Assembly (NCBI RefSeq): GCF_009469695.1
Contig: NZ_SSSR01000001.1
Location: forward strand, 186,001 to 250,000
Length of the DNA stretch: 64,000 nt
DNA from: Propionivibrio limicola
GTDB lineage: Bacteria; Pseudomonadota; Gammaproteobacteria; Burkholderiales; Rhodocyclaceae
Reading direction: 5' to 3'
Below the pieces are notes generated by a model. That model made no database searches and was not told the DNA's origin. It saw nothing but the letters and a program-made list of their open reading frames with translations. The position numbers and the translations under genes were made by a program. This document shows positions 56,162 to 64,000 of this stretch, piece after piece. Each line of letters opens with the position of its first letter. The first letter of the stretch is position 1.

Positions 56162-59011
56162 TTAAGCGGGTTTGTACGGTCCGATGGCACCCAGAGCGGA
56201 CTCGATCAGCGCTTTCTTTTGCGCGTTGTGTTTGCTCAGATAGCCTACCGCCGGCGAGGGCGACGCGGGGCGCGAAACCAGCAACAGGTGCTGGTTTTTC
56301 TTCAACGACCGGTCGAGGTGTTGGCGCGAGGCGATCCAGTACCAGGCGCCCTGATTGCGCGGCTCATCCTGGCACCAGAGGATTTCGGTGGCGTTCGGGT
56401 ATTTGGCCAGTTCCTCGTCGAACGCCTTTTGCGGGAACGGGTAAAGTTGCTCGATCCGCGCAATCGTGATGTGGTCGATGTTCTTCTCGCGACGGGCCGC
56501 CAAGAGATCGAAGTAGATCTTGCCGGAGCAGAAGACGAGGCGCGTCACCTTCTTCGGGTCGATCGGATCGACTTCGCCGATCAGCGGCTGGAAGCGCCCC
56601 TTGGCCAGCTCGTCAAGCGTCGACACGGCGTCCTTGTGGCGCAGCAGCGATTTCGGCGTGAAGACGATCAGCGGCTTGCGCTGCTTGCGGATGGCCTGCC
56701 GGCGCAGCATGTGGAAGACCTGCGCCGGCGTCGTCGGCTGGCAGACTTCCATGTTCATCTCGGCGCAAAGCTGCATGAAACGCTCGATGCGCGCCGACGA
56801 GTGTTCCGGCCCCTGCCCTTCGTAACCATGCGGCAGCAGCAGCACAAGCCCACACGCCTTGCCCCACTTTGTTTCGCCCGAGGCGATGAACTGGTCGATC
56901 ACCACCTGCGCGGTATTGGCAAAGTCGCCGAACTGCGCTTCCCAGACAACCAGATCGAACGGGTTCGAGGTCGCGTAGCCGTATTCGAAGGCGAGCACGG
57001 CTTCTTCCGACAACACTGAATCGAAGCACTGGAACGACGCCTGCTTCTCCTGCAAATGGGCCAGCGGGTAATGGACGCGGTGCTCGTAAATATCGCAACC
57101 CTGATCGTGCACCGAAGCGTGCCGATGGAAGAAGGTGCCGCGACACACATCCTCGCCCGACAGGCGCACGCCGTGCCCGGAAACGAGCAGCGAGGCATAG
57201 GCGAGGTTCTCGGCCATTCCCCAATCGAAGGAGAGGTCACCCTGTCCCATCCGGCGGCGGTCGTCGATGATCTTGCGCACGCGGCTGTGCAGCGTGAAAT
57301 CGTCCGGAATCGCCGTCAGGCGCTCGGCCAGGCGCTTGATCTCCTTCAACGGCACCGTCGTATCGCAGTTCTCGATGTATTTCTTGGGCAGGAACGGCGT
57401 CCAGTCGATCAGCAACGGGTTCGTGTAGCCGGCGAGCACCGGGTTGTAGAGCAGTTCGCCGCGGTCGAGGTGATCGCGGTAGCTTTCGATCATGTCGTCG
57501 GGGCCGCTTGCCGGAAGTACGCCCTCGGCCACCAGCCGGTCGGCGTACAGCTTGCGCGTGCCGGGATGCTCGGCGATGCGGCGGTACATCGAGGGCTGCG
57601 TGACCATCGGCTCGTCCTGCTCGTTGTGACCCAAGCGGCGGAAGCAGACGATATCGACAACGGTGTCCTTCTTGAATTCCTGCCGGAACTCGAAAGCAAG
57701 GCGGATGGCCAGCGCCACGGCTTCCGGGTCGTCACCATTGACGTGGAAGATCGGCGCCTCGGCCATCTTGAACACGTCGGTGCAGTAGAGCGAGGAGCGC
57801 AGATCGCGCGGGTCGGACGTCGTAAAGCCGATCTGGTTATTGACGACGATGTGCACCGTGCCGCCGGTCCCGTAGCCGCGCGTTTGCGCGAAGTTGAGCA
57901 TCTCCTGATTGACGCCCTGACCGGCCACGGCGGCGTCGCCGTGGATGAGGACCGGCAATACTTTTTCCTGCGCGCCTTCGCCGCGTCGGTGTTGGCGGGA
58001 ATAAACGGCACCGGCGACGACCGGATTGACGATTTCCAGATGCGACGGATTGAACGCGAGCGTCAGCTGGCACGGGCCGCCCGGCGTCGACACGGAAGAG
58101 GAGTAACCAAGGTGGTATTTGACGTCGCCAGACGCAAGTTCCTGCGCCTTTTTGCCTTCGAACTCCTCGAACAGCATTGAGGGTTCCTTGCCCAGCGTAT
58201 TGACCAGCACGTTCAGACGACCGCGGTGCGCCATACCGATCACGATGTCATCGACTCCGGCGCCGCCGGCAACGTTGACCAACTCATCGAGCGCCACGAT
58301 CAGCGATTCGCCGCCTTCGAGCGAGAAACGCTTCTGGCCGACGTAACGCGTGTGCAGGTAACGCTCCAGCGTCTCGGCGGCAGTCAGCCGTTCCAGAAAG
58401 CGCAGCTTCTGCGCCGGCATATAGGTCGCCTTGGCGCGGATCGGTTCCAGCCGCGCCTGCAGCCAGCGCCCTTCGGTGATGGTATTGATGTACATGTACT
58501 CGACACCGATCGAGCCGCAGTAGGTTTCCCGCAGGGCGTCGAGAATCTGGCCGAAGCTGGAGTGTTCCGGCACGCCGAGGAAGGAGCCGACGTTGAACAC
58601 CGCGTTGGCGTCGGCATCGGAAAAACCATAGAACGACGGCTCAAGCTCGTTAATTTTCGGCCGCGTTTGCCGCTTGAGCGGATCGAGGTCGGCCCAGCGC
58701 ACGCCGAGCGTCCGGTAGGCCCGGATCATCTGCAGCACGCGCACCTGTTTCTTGTCGTTCACCGGTTGGGCGGCGACTGCCCGGTAGCCGCCCTGCTTCG
58801 CCTGTTCGGCAAAGGCGTGAATCACCGGCTGGTGCGGCACATCGCGCGCGACGGGCGCGGGCAACTGGGCGAGCTTGTCGAAATAGGCCCGCCATTCATC
58901 AGGCACCGAAGTGGGGTCGCCGAGATAGTTTTCGTAGAGTTCCTCGATGAACGGCGCGTTGCCGCCGAAGAGATACGAGGTCGAGAAAAGCTGATCGAGC
59001 TGAGTCGTCAT
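56162..59011 (-). CDS. sucA: 2-oxoglutarate dehydrogenase E1 component
   Basis: The thiamin-diphosphate E1 of the 2-oxoglutarate dehydrogenase complex, which decarboxylates 2-oxoglutarate. Of about 950 residues, the N-terminal segment (SYLFGGNAPFIEELYENYL) is the family E2-binding part. GMAHRGRLNVLVN, HGDAAVAGQGVNQE and VNNQIGFTT mark the TPP domain. The C-terminal transketolase-like half is complete. ATG at 59011 is taken; a GTG at 59020 overlaps the stop of the oxidoreductase gene upstream. It heads sucA-odhB-lpdA. Confidence 0.97.
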   Translation of the reverse strand: MTTQLDQLFSTSYLFGGNAPFIEELYENYLGDPTSVPDEWRAYFDKLAQLPAPVARDVPHQPVIHAFAEQAKQGGYRAVAAQPVNDKKQVRVLQMIRAYRTLGVRWADLDPLKRQTRPKINELEPSFYGFSDADANAVFNVGSFLGVPEHSSFGQILDALRETYCGSIGVEYMYINTITEGRWLQARLEPIRAKATYMPAQKLRFLERLTAAETLERYLHTRYVGQKRFSLEGGESLIVALDELVNVAGGAGVDDIVIGMAHRGRLNVLVNTLGKEPSMLFEEFEGKKAQELASGDVKYHLGYSSSVSTPGGPCQLTLAFNPSHLEIVNPVVAGAVYSRQHRRGEGAQEKVLPVLIHGDAAVAGQGVNQEMLNFAQTRGYGTGGTVHIVVNNQIGFTTSDPRDLRSSLYCTDVFKMAEAPIFHVNGDDPEAVALAIRLAFEFRQEFKKDTVVDIVCFRRLGHNEQDEPMVTQPSMYRRIAEHPGTRKLYADRLVAEGVLPASGPDDMIESYRDHLDRGELLYNPVLAGYTNPLLIDWTPFLPKKYIENCDTTVPLKEIKRLAERLTAIPDDFTLHSRVRKIIDDRRRMGQGDLSFDWGMAENLAYASLLVSGHGVRLSGEDVCRGTFFHRHASVHDQGCDIYEHRVHYPLAHLQEKQASFQCFDSVLSEEAVLAFEYGYATSNPFDLVVWEAQFGDFANTAQVVIDQFIASGETKWGKACGLVLLLPHGYEGQGPEHSSARIERFMQLCAEMNMEVCQPTTPAQVFHMLRRQAIRKQRKPLIVFTPKSLLRHKDAVSTLDELAKGRFQPLIGEVDPIDPKKVTRLVFCSGKIYFDLLAARREKNIDHITIARIEQLYPFPQKAFDEELAKYPNATEILWCQDEPRNQGAWYWIASRQHLDRSLKKNQHLLLVSRPASPSPAVGYLSKHNAQKKALIESALGAIGPYKPA

Positions 59012-59016
59012 GTCGG

Positions 59017-60084
59017 TCACTTGCCGTTAGAAGATCCTGGATAAATAGAGACGCAATCCTCAGATGACGATTTTGCGCTCCGCGAAATCGCCTCCAAAGT
59101 TGCCGCGATATCGATACTCGTTTGGGCGGCGCGTTCGAAGCTGGCGGTGTCGTTTTCCCGAACAAGCTTTGCAAACGCTTCTGCCGCGAACAGGAAGCCG
59201 CTCCCCGTTGCTGCCTGAATTTCCTCAAACGGAATATTGAAGGCAATGCCGCGTCGCATCCGCAGCTGGCTTGGCAAATAACCGTAGGGGTTGTCGCCCG
59301 GCTGAGCGGCCGTATGGTTCAGATATTCCGTTTCGATGACGCCCTGGCTGCCAACGATGGTTGCCCGCCGGTGATTGGCTGCATTCATGGCGCAGGAAAC
59401 CTGGGCGCGCCGACCATCCGCGTAAAAAAGCGTCGCCACCGTGCTGATATCGACGCCGGAATCAACCCACGAGGACTTTGCCATTACCTTGACCGGCGCT
59501 TCGCCCATCACCAGCCGGATCAGGGCCACCGGATAGCTGCCGGCATCCAATAGCGCGCCCCCGCCCATCTCCGGACTCATGCGGATGTTGCCGTCCGGCG
59601 AAAGCAGGGTAAAGCCGAAGGATGCCTGAACGCTGCGCACTTCGCCGATAACGCCTTCATTCAGCAAAGACGCCATCTCGCGAATCTGCGGCTGGAAGTA
59701 GAAAGGATAGGCTTCGAGCAAAAACACACCGTTGCGCCGCCCGGCATCGAACATCGCTGCGGCCTCTTCACGGTTCAGCGCCAGCGGCTTCTCGCACAGG
59801 ACATGTTTGCCCGCCTCGGCCGCCTTGATCGCCCATTCCGCATGCAGACTGTTCGGCAGCGGCACATAGACGGCCTCGATCTGAGGATCACGGAGCAGCG
59901 CTTCGTAGCTGTCAAAGTATTCGGGCAGACCAAACTTCTCCGCAAACTCCCTGGCTTTGGCCGCGTCGCGGCTGGCAACCGTCTGAATCTGAACAATCGA
60001 ACTGCCTGCAACATCGCGCACGAATTGTTTTGCAATGTTCGCGCAACCGAGCACACCGAGTTTTAGTGGTGAAGCAACTGACAT
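59017..60084 (-). CDS. Gfo/Idh/MocA family oxidoreductase
   Basis: A 355-residue NAD(P)-dependent oxidoreductase. The Rossmann loop GVLGCANIAKQF is at the N-terminus, the conserved EKPLALN (lysine of the family) near residue 97, and the C-terminal half forms the GFO_IDH_MocA_C domain. Substrates in this family are sugars, polyols or trans-dihydrodiols. The ATG at 60084 has GGGAG five bases upstream. Its stop sits a few bases before sucA, so it could be cotranscribed with the dehydrogenase complex, but a shared pathway is not evident. Confidence 0.9.
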   Translation of the reverse strand: MSVASPLKLGVLGCANIAKQFVRDVAGSSIVQIQTVASRDAAKAREFAEKFGLPEYFDSYEALLRDPQIEAVYVPLPNSLHAEWAIKAAEAGKHVLCEKPLALNREEAAAMFDAGRRNGVFLLEAYPFYFQPQIREMASLLNEGVIGEVRSVQASFGFTLLSPDGNIRMSPEMGGGALLDAGSYPVALIRLVMGEAPVKVMAKSSWVDSGVDISTVATLFYADGRRAQVSCAMNAANHRRATIVGSQGVIETEYLNHTAAQPGDNPYGYLPSQLRMRRGIAFNIPFEEIQAATGSGFLFAAEAFAKLVRENDTASFERAAQTSIDIAATLEAISRSAKSSSEDCVSIYPGSSNGK

Positions 60085-60181
60085 GAACACTCCCTTTTAG
60101 AGACCGGCTGTTTGGCATTCACGCGCTATTTTTGTTCCCAACGTGTCGCGTGAAGATCACCCATTGGCGGAAACTGACATA

Positions 60182-60219
60182 CAAAAAAGCCGCCTGTCCG
60201 AAAACGGCTCAGGCGGCTT
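60182..60219 (-). terminator. intrinsic terminator after DctP copy 3
   Basis: On the minus strand AAGCCGCCT pairs with AGGCGGCTT around a 15-base loop, followed by a run of six T. It lies about 20 bases after the stop of the TRAP binding protein. Confidence 0.88.
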
Positions 60220-60241
60220 GCCGAATAATTAAGAGTGTTGA

Positions 60242-61255
60242 TTACTTCTTGGCGCGGCCTTTATCGAGCTCAGTCTGCAATTCCTTGACCAGTTCCGGTC
60301 CGGCAGTGGCGCTGTACTTGTCAAGCACGGGTTTGATCTTGGCCCGAATCTTGGCAATCTCTTCCGGCGCCAGAACGGTGACCTGCAAGGATTTTTTCAG
60401 CGCATTCAGCGACTGGTCGGCAAGTTTGCGTGCATTTTCACGCTGCCATTTCGTGGCTTCCGCAGCCGTCGACATCAGCAGTTCTTGCTCATCCTTGGTC
60501 AACGCATCCCATTTCTTTTTGCTCATCAGCACGGACTGAGGGTTATAGATATGGTTGGTGACTGTCAGATATTTTTGTACTTCATAGAGCTTGCTGGTCT
60601 CGATCACCGAGAAGGGATTTTCCTGCCCGTCGATGATCTTCTGCTCGAGGCCGGTATAAACCTCGGTAAAAGGCATCGGAACAGTGTTCGCCCCAAGCGC
60701 GTTGAAGGTATCAAGGTAGATCGGCGACTGGATCACGCGGATTTTCAGCCCCGCCATGTCCTCCATCTTGGCGACCGGCCGCTTGCTGTTGGTCAGTTCG
60801 CGGAAACCCAGTTCCCAATAGCCCATGCTAACCAGCCCCTTGGCCGGTAGCAGGGCGGCAATTTTCTTGCCGAAAGCACCGTCAAGAATGGCATCTGCCT
60901 CCTTGCCCGACTCAAACATGAACGGCAAATCGAAAATGGCGAATTCTTTAATCTGCGACTGCAGGATGCCGGAGTTCATCGCAGTCAGGTCGATCGTCCC
61001 ACCCTGAACGGCGGAAAGAACTTGCAAGTCACCACCGAGCGTGCCGTTGGAAAACACTTTGAGCTGTAGTTTTCCGCCACTCTTCTGTTTAAGAAGCTCA
61101 GACCATTTTTCGGCCCCCATGACTGCCGGGTGCCCAGGTGCGCCAGCGGTTGCAAAACGGAACGTGCGATCGTTAATTTGAGCCTGACTTGCCGACGCGG
61201 CAAACAGAGCCAAAAGCGCCAACGATGTCCCCTTAATGATTCCCGAAAATTTCAT
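60242..61255 (-). CDS. TRAP transporter solute-binding protein DctP (copy 3)
   Basis: A 337-residue periplasmic TRAP receptor with a signal peptide (cleavage near SQA/QIND, about residue 25). The core reads FRFATAGAPGHPAVMGAEKWSELL, GTLGGDLQVLSAVQGG and IRVIQSPIYLDTFNALGANTVPMP, close to copy 2 at 47.6 kb. It likely binds a similar organic acid. The ATG at 61255 has GAGGGATC upstream. It stands alone, with a terminator downstream and no permease gene. A candidate FNR-type site lies about 160 bases upstream. Confidence 0.93.
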   Translation of the reverse strand: MKFSGIIKGTSLALLALFAASASQAQINDRTFRFATAGAPGHPAVMGAEKWSELLKQKSGGKLQLKVFSNGTLGGDLQVLSAVQGGTIDLTAMNSGILQSQIKEFAIFDLPFMFESGKEADAILDGAFGKKIAALLPAKGLVSMGYWELGFRELTNSKRPVAKMEDMAGLKIRVIQSPIYLDTFNALGANTVPMPFTEVYTGLEQKIIDGQENPFSVIETSKLYEVQKYLTVTNHIYNPQSVLMSKKKWDALTKDEQELLMSTAAEATKWQRENARKLADQSLNALKKSLQVTVLAPEEIAKIRAKIKPVLDKYSATAGPELVKELQTELDKGRAKK

Positions 61256-61413
61256 GTTTGATCCCTCAAAGAAACGACAACAATTCACGTAGTTGTTGCA
61301 AACAATCTCATGAGATCGGTCAAGTCATACTGCGCTTACCGACAGGAATGAGCGGCAGCGTACGAGTAAATACTTACGCGCTCACCGGGGCAACAATACA
61401 AGAAACATCCGTT

Positions 61414-61427
61414 CTGATAATTATCAA
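61414..61427. promoter_or_regulatory. candidate FNR-type site
   Basis: CTGATAATTATCAA matches the FNR/ANR consensus TTGATNNNNATCAA at nine of ten defined bases, and its inner 12 bases are a perfect palindrome. It is about 160 bases before the TRAP binding protein and about 110 bases after gltA. The remaining gap shows a short A/T-rich hairpin (CTTTGTT with AACAAAG) and nothing else. Confidence 0.45.
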
Positions 61428-61536
61428 ATTTGTTTTTTGACAATTAGCCACAGGTCAATAATCAACCAAAGAAGATCGCCTTTGTTGCACAAAACAAAGC
61501 GCAAATCACACTCACACGATCACCTGATTTTGATTT

Positions 61537-62832
61537 CTAACGCTTGTCGAGGGACGGCACGTCGCGCCGTGGCGCACCGACATAAAGCTGGCGTGGGCGG
61601 CCAATTTTGTACTCGGGGTCGGAAATCATCTCCTCCCACTGCACCATCCAGCCGACAGTCCGCGCCAGGGCGAAGATGCAGGTAAACATCGACGTCGGAA
61701 TACCGATCGCCTTCTGAACGATGCCGGAATAGAAATCGACGTTCGGATAGAGTTTCTTCTCGACGAAGTAGTCGTCCTCAAGCGCGATCCGCTCAAGTTC
61801 GAGCGCCAACTCAAAGAGACGGTCATTCACCAGCCCCAGTTCATGAAGCACTTCGGCGCAAATCTTGCGCATCAGCTTGGCGCGCGGATCGAAGTTCTTA
61901 TAGACGCGATGACCAAAGCCCATCAGCTTGAACGGATCATCCTTGTCCTTGGCGCGGCGGATGTATTCGGGCACACGCGAGATGTCGCCGATCTCTTCGA
62001 GCATCTTGAGGCATGCCTCGTTGGCACCACCGTGCGCCGGCCCCCAGAGACAGCCGATACCGGCAGAAATGCAGGCGTAGGGGTTGGCCCCCGACGAACC
62101 GGCCAGACGAACCGTCGATGTCGAGGCATTTTGTTCGTGGTCGGCATGCAGAATAAAGATCGTGTCGAGCGCCTTGACCACCACCGGATTCGGCACATAT
62201 TCCTCGCACGGCGTACCGAACATCATGTGCAGGAAATTGGCCGTGTAGCTCAAATTGTTGCGCGGGTACATGAACGGCTCGCCCATCGAGTACTTGTAGG
62301 CAAGCGCCACGATGGTCGGCAGTTTGGCGACAATGCGATTGAAATTGATGTTGCGCTGCCGCGGGTCGGTGAAGTCCTCGGCTTCGTGGTAGAACGCCGA
62401 CAACGCGCCCACCACACCGACCATCACCGCCATCGGATGCGCATCACGACGAAAGCCCTGATAGAACCTGGCCATCTGTTCGTGAATCATCGTGTGCGTC
62501 TTGATGATGTTCTCGAATTCTGCCTTCTGTTGGGTATTTGGCAGTTCGCCGTGCTTCAGCAGGTAGGCGACATCGAGGAAGTTGCACTGCTCGGCCAACT
62601 GTTCGATCGGATAGCCGCGGTAAAGCAACTCGCCCTTGTCGCCATCAATATAAGTAATCGCCGAGCGGCACGACGCCGTCGACATATAGCCGGAATCGTA
62701 GGAGAACATCCCGGTTTTGGCGGCAAGATTCCGGAAATCGACACACTCGTTGCCATGCACTGGCGTCAATACAGGAAACTCTTGAGGCTCATGCCCTTCG
62801 ATGATCAGTGTTGCCTTGCGTTCGCTCGTCAT
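61537..62832 (-). CDS. gltA: citrate synthase GltA (type II)
   Basis: Citrate synthase joins acetyl-CoA and oxaloacetate at the entry to the TCA cycle. The 431-residue protein is the hexameric type II form, with an N-terminal domain before the core. Active-site histidines lie in [14 protein letters not shown] and [13 protein letters not shown]. The ATG at 62832 has GGAGG six bases upstream. It follows sdhE by 87 bases on the same strand, a usual betaproteobacterial order, although the sdhCDAB genes are not in the window. Confidence 0.97.
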   Translation of the reverse strand: MTSERKATLIIEGHEPQEFPVLTPVHGNECVDFRNLAAKTGMFSYDSGYMSTASCRSAITYIDGDKGELLYRGYPIEQLAEQCNFLDVAYLLKHGELPNTQQKAEFENIIKTHTMIHEQMARFYQGFRRDAHPMAVMVGVVGALSAFYHEAEDFTDPRQRNINFNRIVAKLPTIVALAYKYSMGEPFMYPRNNLSYTANFLHMMFGTPCEEYVPNPVVVKALDTIFILHADHEQNASTSTVRLAGSSGANPYACISAGIGCLWGPAHGGANEACLKMLEEIGDISRVPEYIRRAKDKDDPFKLMGFGHRVYKNFDPRAKLMRKICAEVLHELGLVNDRLFELALELERIALEDDYFVEKKLYPNVDFYSGIVQKAIGIPTSMFTCIFALARTVGWMVQWEEMISDPEYKIGRPRQLYVGAPRRDVPSLDKR

Positions 62833-62919
62833 ACCAACCTCCCGTTCAATCTTGTCAATTCAGAAAGCAGAAAGCCATCGAGATTCCGGTGATGCATTTG
62901 CCGCACTTCAAGTTCTGCG

Positions 62920-63174
62920 CTACGCCACCTTCAAATTGCGCAACATCGACACAACCTCTGCCTGCACTGGATTGACACATTCACGCCGCCCGCTGACCAG
63001 CGCCCATAAATCGAGATCTTCCATTTCGACCAGTTGCTCGAATGCTGCGGTCTGCGCCGGGTTCAACCCGACGTAATATTTATCGAGAAAACTCCCGAGC
63101 AGGTAATCGGCTTCCGCCATCGAGCGCCGCGTGCATTTCCAACGCAACCGGCCCAGCTTCTTTTCCGTATCCAT
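62920..63174 (-). CDS. sdhE: succinate dehydrogenase assembly factor SdhE
   Basis: A small (84-residue) cytoplasmic protein that helps FAD attach to SdhA. The short helical protein has the family core: RLRWKCTRRSMAEADYLLGSFLDKYY. The RGxxE motif that contacts the flavoprotein appears as RSMAE, one residue away from the usual form. C-terminal EMEDLDLWALVSGRRE is typical. The ATG at 63174 has AAGGAAG upstream. It precedes gltA and is followed upstream by an intergenic stretch of about 190 bases and the GntR gene. Confidence 0.92.
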   Translation of the reverse strand: MDTEKKLGRLRWKCTRRSMAEADYLLGSFLDKYYVGLNPAQTAAFEQLVEMEDLDLWALVSGRRECVNPVQAEVVSMLRNLKVA

Positions 63175-63363
63175 TCAATCTTCCTTTGCATTGTTGAGAA
63201 CTCCACTCGCCCTCAGTGTAGCCGGGGAAAGAGCAAAAATGGCCGTTCACGTTGCCTGTAGATTTCTTTGCTTTTACGACCCGACGCCTTTTGGAAAGTT
63301 CAAGTGCATTAAAACGCCTCTCGCGCCAAGTGCCATACGCCGCGCCGGCTGGCGCCCTTGGCC

Positions 63364-64000
63364 TCAAACCAGTTCGTTCCGATAGTGAAGATGCCGAGTG
63401 GAAAAAATGCTACGACGGAACTCGACCGGTCTGTCGGAGTAACTGAACGTCGTGCGTTCGACGAGCAATAATGGCTCACCCTCCGCGACCTGCAGAAATC
63501 TCGCACTGACGGGATCCGCCAAAATCGCCCGCACACGCTCCTCTGCCCGGATAACGCGTACGCCAAACTGGCTTTCGTAGAGACCATAGAGCGACACATC
63601 CCCCGCCAAGAGCGTTTCCTGTGTCAGATCCGCGAAGAAATCCGCCGCCAGATAGACCTCATCGAAGATGGCGGGCATTTCGCCCGACAGCACCACCCGA
63701 CGCACCAGCATGACGGAGGCACCTTCTTCGACATTCAGGGCATGGCAAATATCGCTCCCCGCTTTCACGCGCCAACACCCGAGCGGCTCACTGCGCAGGG
63801 GCTGCAGATCTCCGTCGTTTGCAGCAACGCGCAGGAAGCGCGAAAAAATCCTTGGATCAGCATGAGTCGCAACGAACGTCCCCTTGCCTTGGCGGCGCAC
63901 AAGAAGATGCTCCGCAGCCAGTTCGTCGATCGCCTTACGCACCGTCCCCTGGCTCACCCCATAGCGTGCCGCCAGCAATGTTTCGCTCGGAATGACCTCA
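63364..64000 (-). CDS. GntR family regulator with UTRA domain (5' end cut by window edge)
   Basis: The 3' part of a GntR/HutC-type regulator. The frame is open to the window edge; the first visible residues (VIPSETLLAARYGVSQGTVRKAIDEL) are the C-terminal half of the winged helix. A 140-residue UTRA ligand-binding domain follows (RRVVLSGEMPAIFDEVYL, then LLLVERTTFSYSDRPVEFRRSIF). HutC-type members respond to small acids or amino acids. The ligand is unknown, but its place beside sdhE and gltA is a usual one for regulators of central carbon genes. The gap before sdhE shows no recognised site. Confidence 0.9.
   Translation of the reverse strand, partial: EVIPSETLLAARYGVSQGTVRKAIDELAAEHLLVRRQGKGTFVATHADPRIFSRFLRVAANDGDLQPLRSEPLGCWRVKAGSDICHALNVEEGASVMLVRRVVLSGEMPAIFDEVYLAADFFADLTQETLLAGDVSLYGLYESQFGVRVIRAEERVRAILADPVSARFLQVAEGEPLLLVERTTFSYSDRPVEFRRSIFSTRHLHYRNELV

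Noticed and set aside
61479-61498. CTTTGTT/AACAAAG hairpin as the gltA terminator
   Set aside because: The stem is A/T-rich, only seven pairs, and lacks a following T run on the minus strand.

Overview
The window reads as chromosomal DNA of a betaproteobacterium, most likely from the Rhodocyclales (Dechloromonas/Propionivibrio-like). This rests on gene order (carA-carB-greA opposite yhbY, rlmE-ftsH-folP with glmM-pst nearby; sucA-odhB-lpdA; sdhE-gltA), on high-GC codon use and on several orphan TRAP-type binding proteins. It is an inference from order and protein character, not from a database match. No rRNA, tRNA, CRISPR array, phage or transposase gene was seen.

Region 1 (1-19.1 kb, mostly minus strand) is housekeeping: phosphate uptake (pstS-pstC-pstA, with a candidate Pho box), glmM, folP, ftsH, rlmE, greA, carB and carA. 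A c-di-GMP protein (EAL-CBS-GGDEF), a GNAT acetyltransferase and a CYTH-CHAD protein lie between folP and glmM. A pseudo-receiver/degenerate GGDEF protein lies upstream of carA. Region 2 (19.3-27.8 kb, mostly plus) holds an exported NlpC/P60 hydrolase, murI, a PP_4765-type flavoprotein, an AI-2E-family membrane protein, prfC, a HAD phosphatase, a ceramidase-like membrane hydrolase and an LrgA/LrgB pair. Region 3 (27.9-36.3 kb) is one compact plus-strand run: response regulator, SpoIIM-like, DUF4129, DUF4350, MoxR ATPase, DUF58, BPSS1780-like membrane protein and RDD protein. Several of its genes overlap by 4-11 bases.

Region 4 (36.4-53.2 kb) is accessory and catabolic. It has two LysR regulators, a LeuE-type exporter, two TRAP solute-binding proteins without permeases, a YdiF-type CoA-transferase and a tannase-family lipoprotein. 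It continues with a ketopantoate-reductase-like enzyme, VOC and MaoC proteins, a CaiB-type CoA-transferase, shikimate dehydrogenase (AroE), type II dehydroquinase (AroQ) and a short citrate-synthase-fold citryl-CoA lyase. Together these suggest uptake and CoA-dependent breakdown of a hydroaromatic or branched carboxylic acid. A scarred segment (43.9-46.4 kb) interrupts it: a qorR/qorB pair between two 138-bp inverted repeats (134/138 identical), with fragments of a LysR gene and a cbiM gene at one edge.

Region 5 (53.3-64 kb, minus strand) is central carbon metabolism: lpdA, odhB and sucA for 2-oxoglutarate dehydrogenase, a Gfo/Idh/MocA oxidoreductase, a third TRAP binding protein, gltA, sdhE and the 3' part of a GntR/UTRA regulator running off the end. 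Short palindromic repeats of two families sit between genes in regions 4 and 5.
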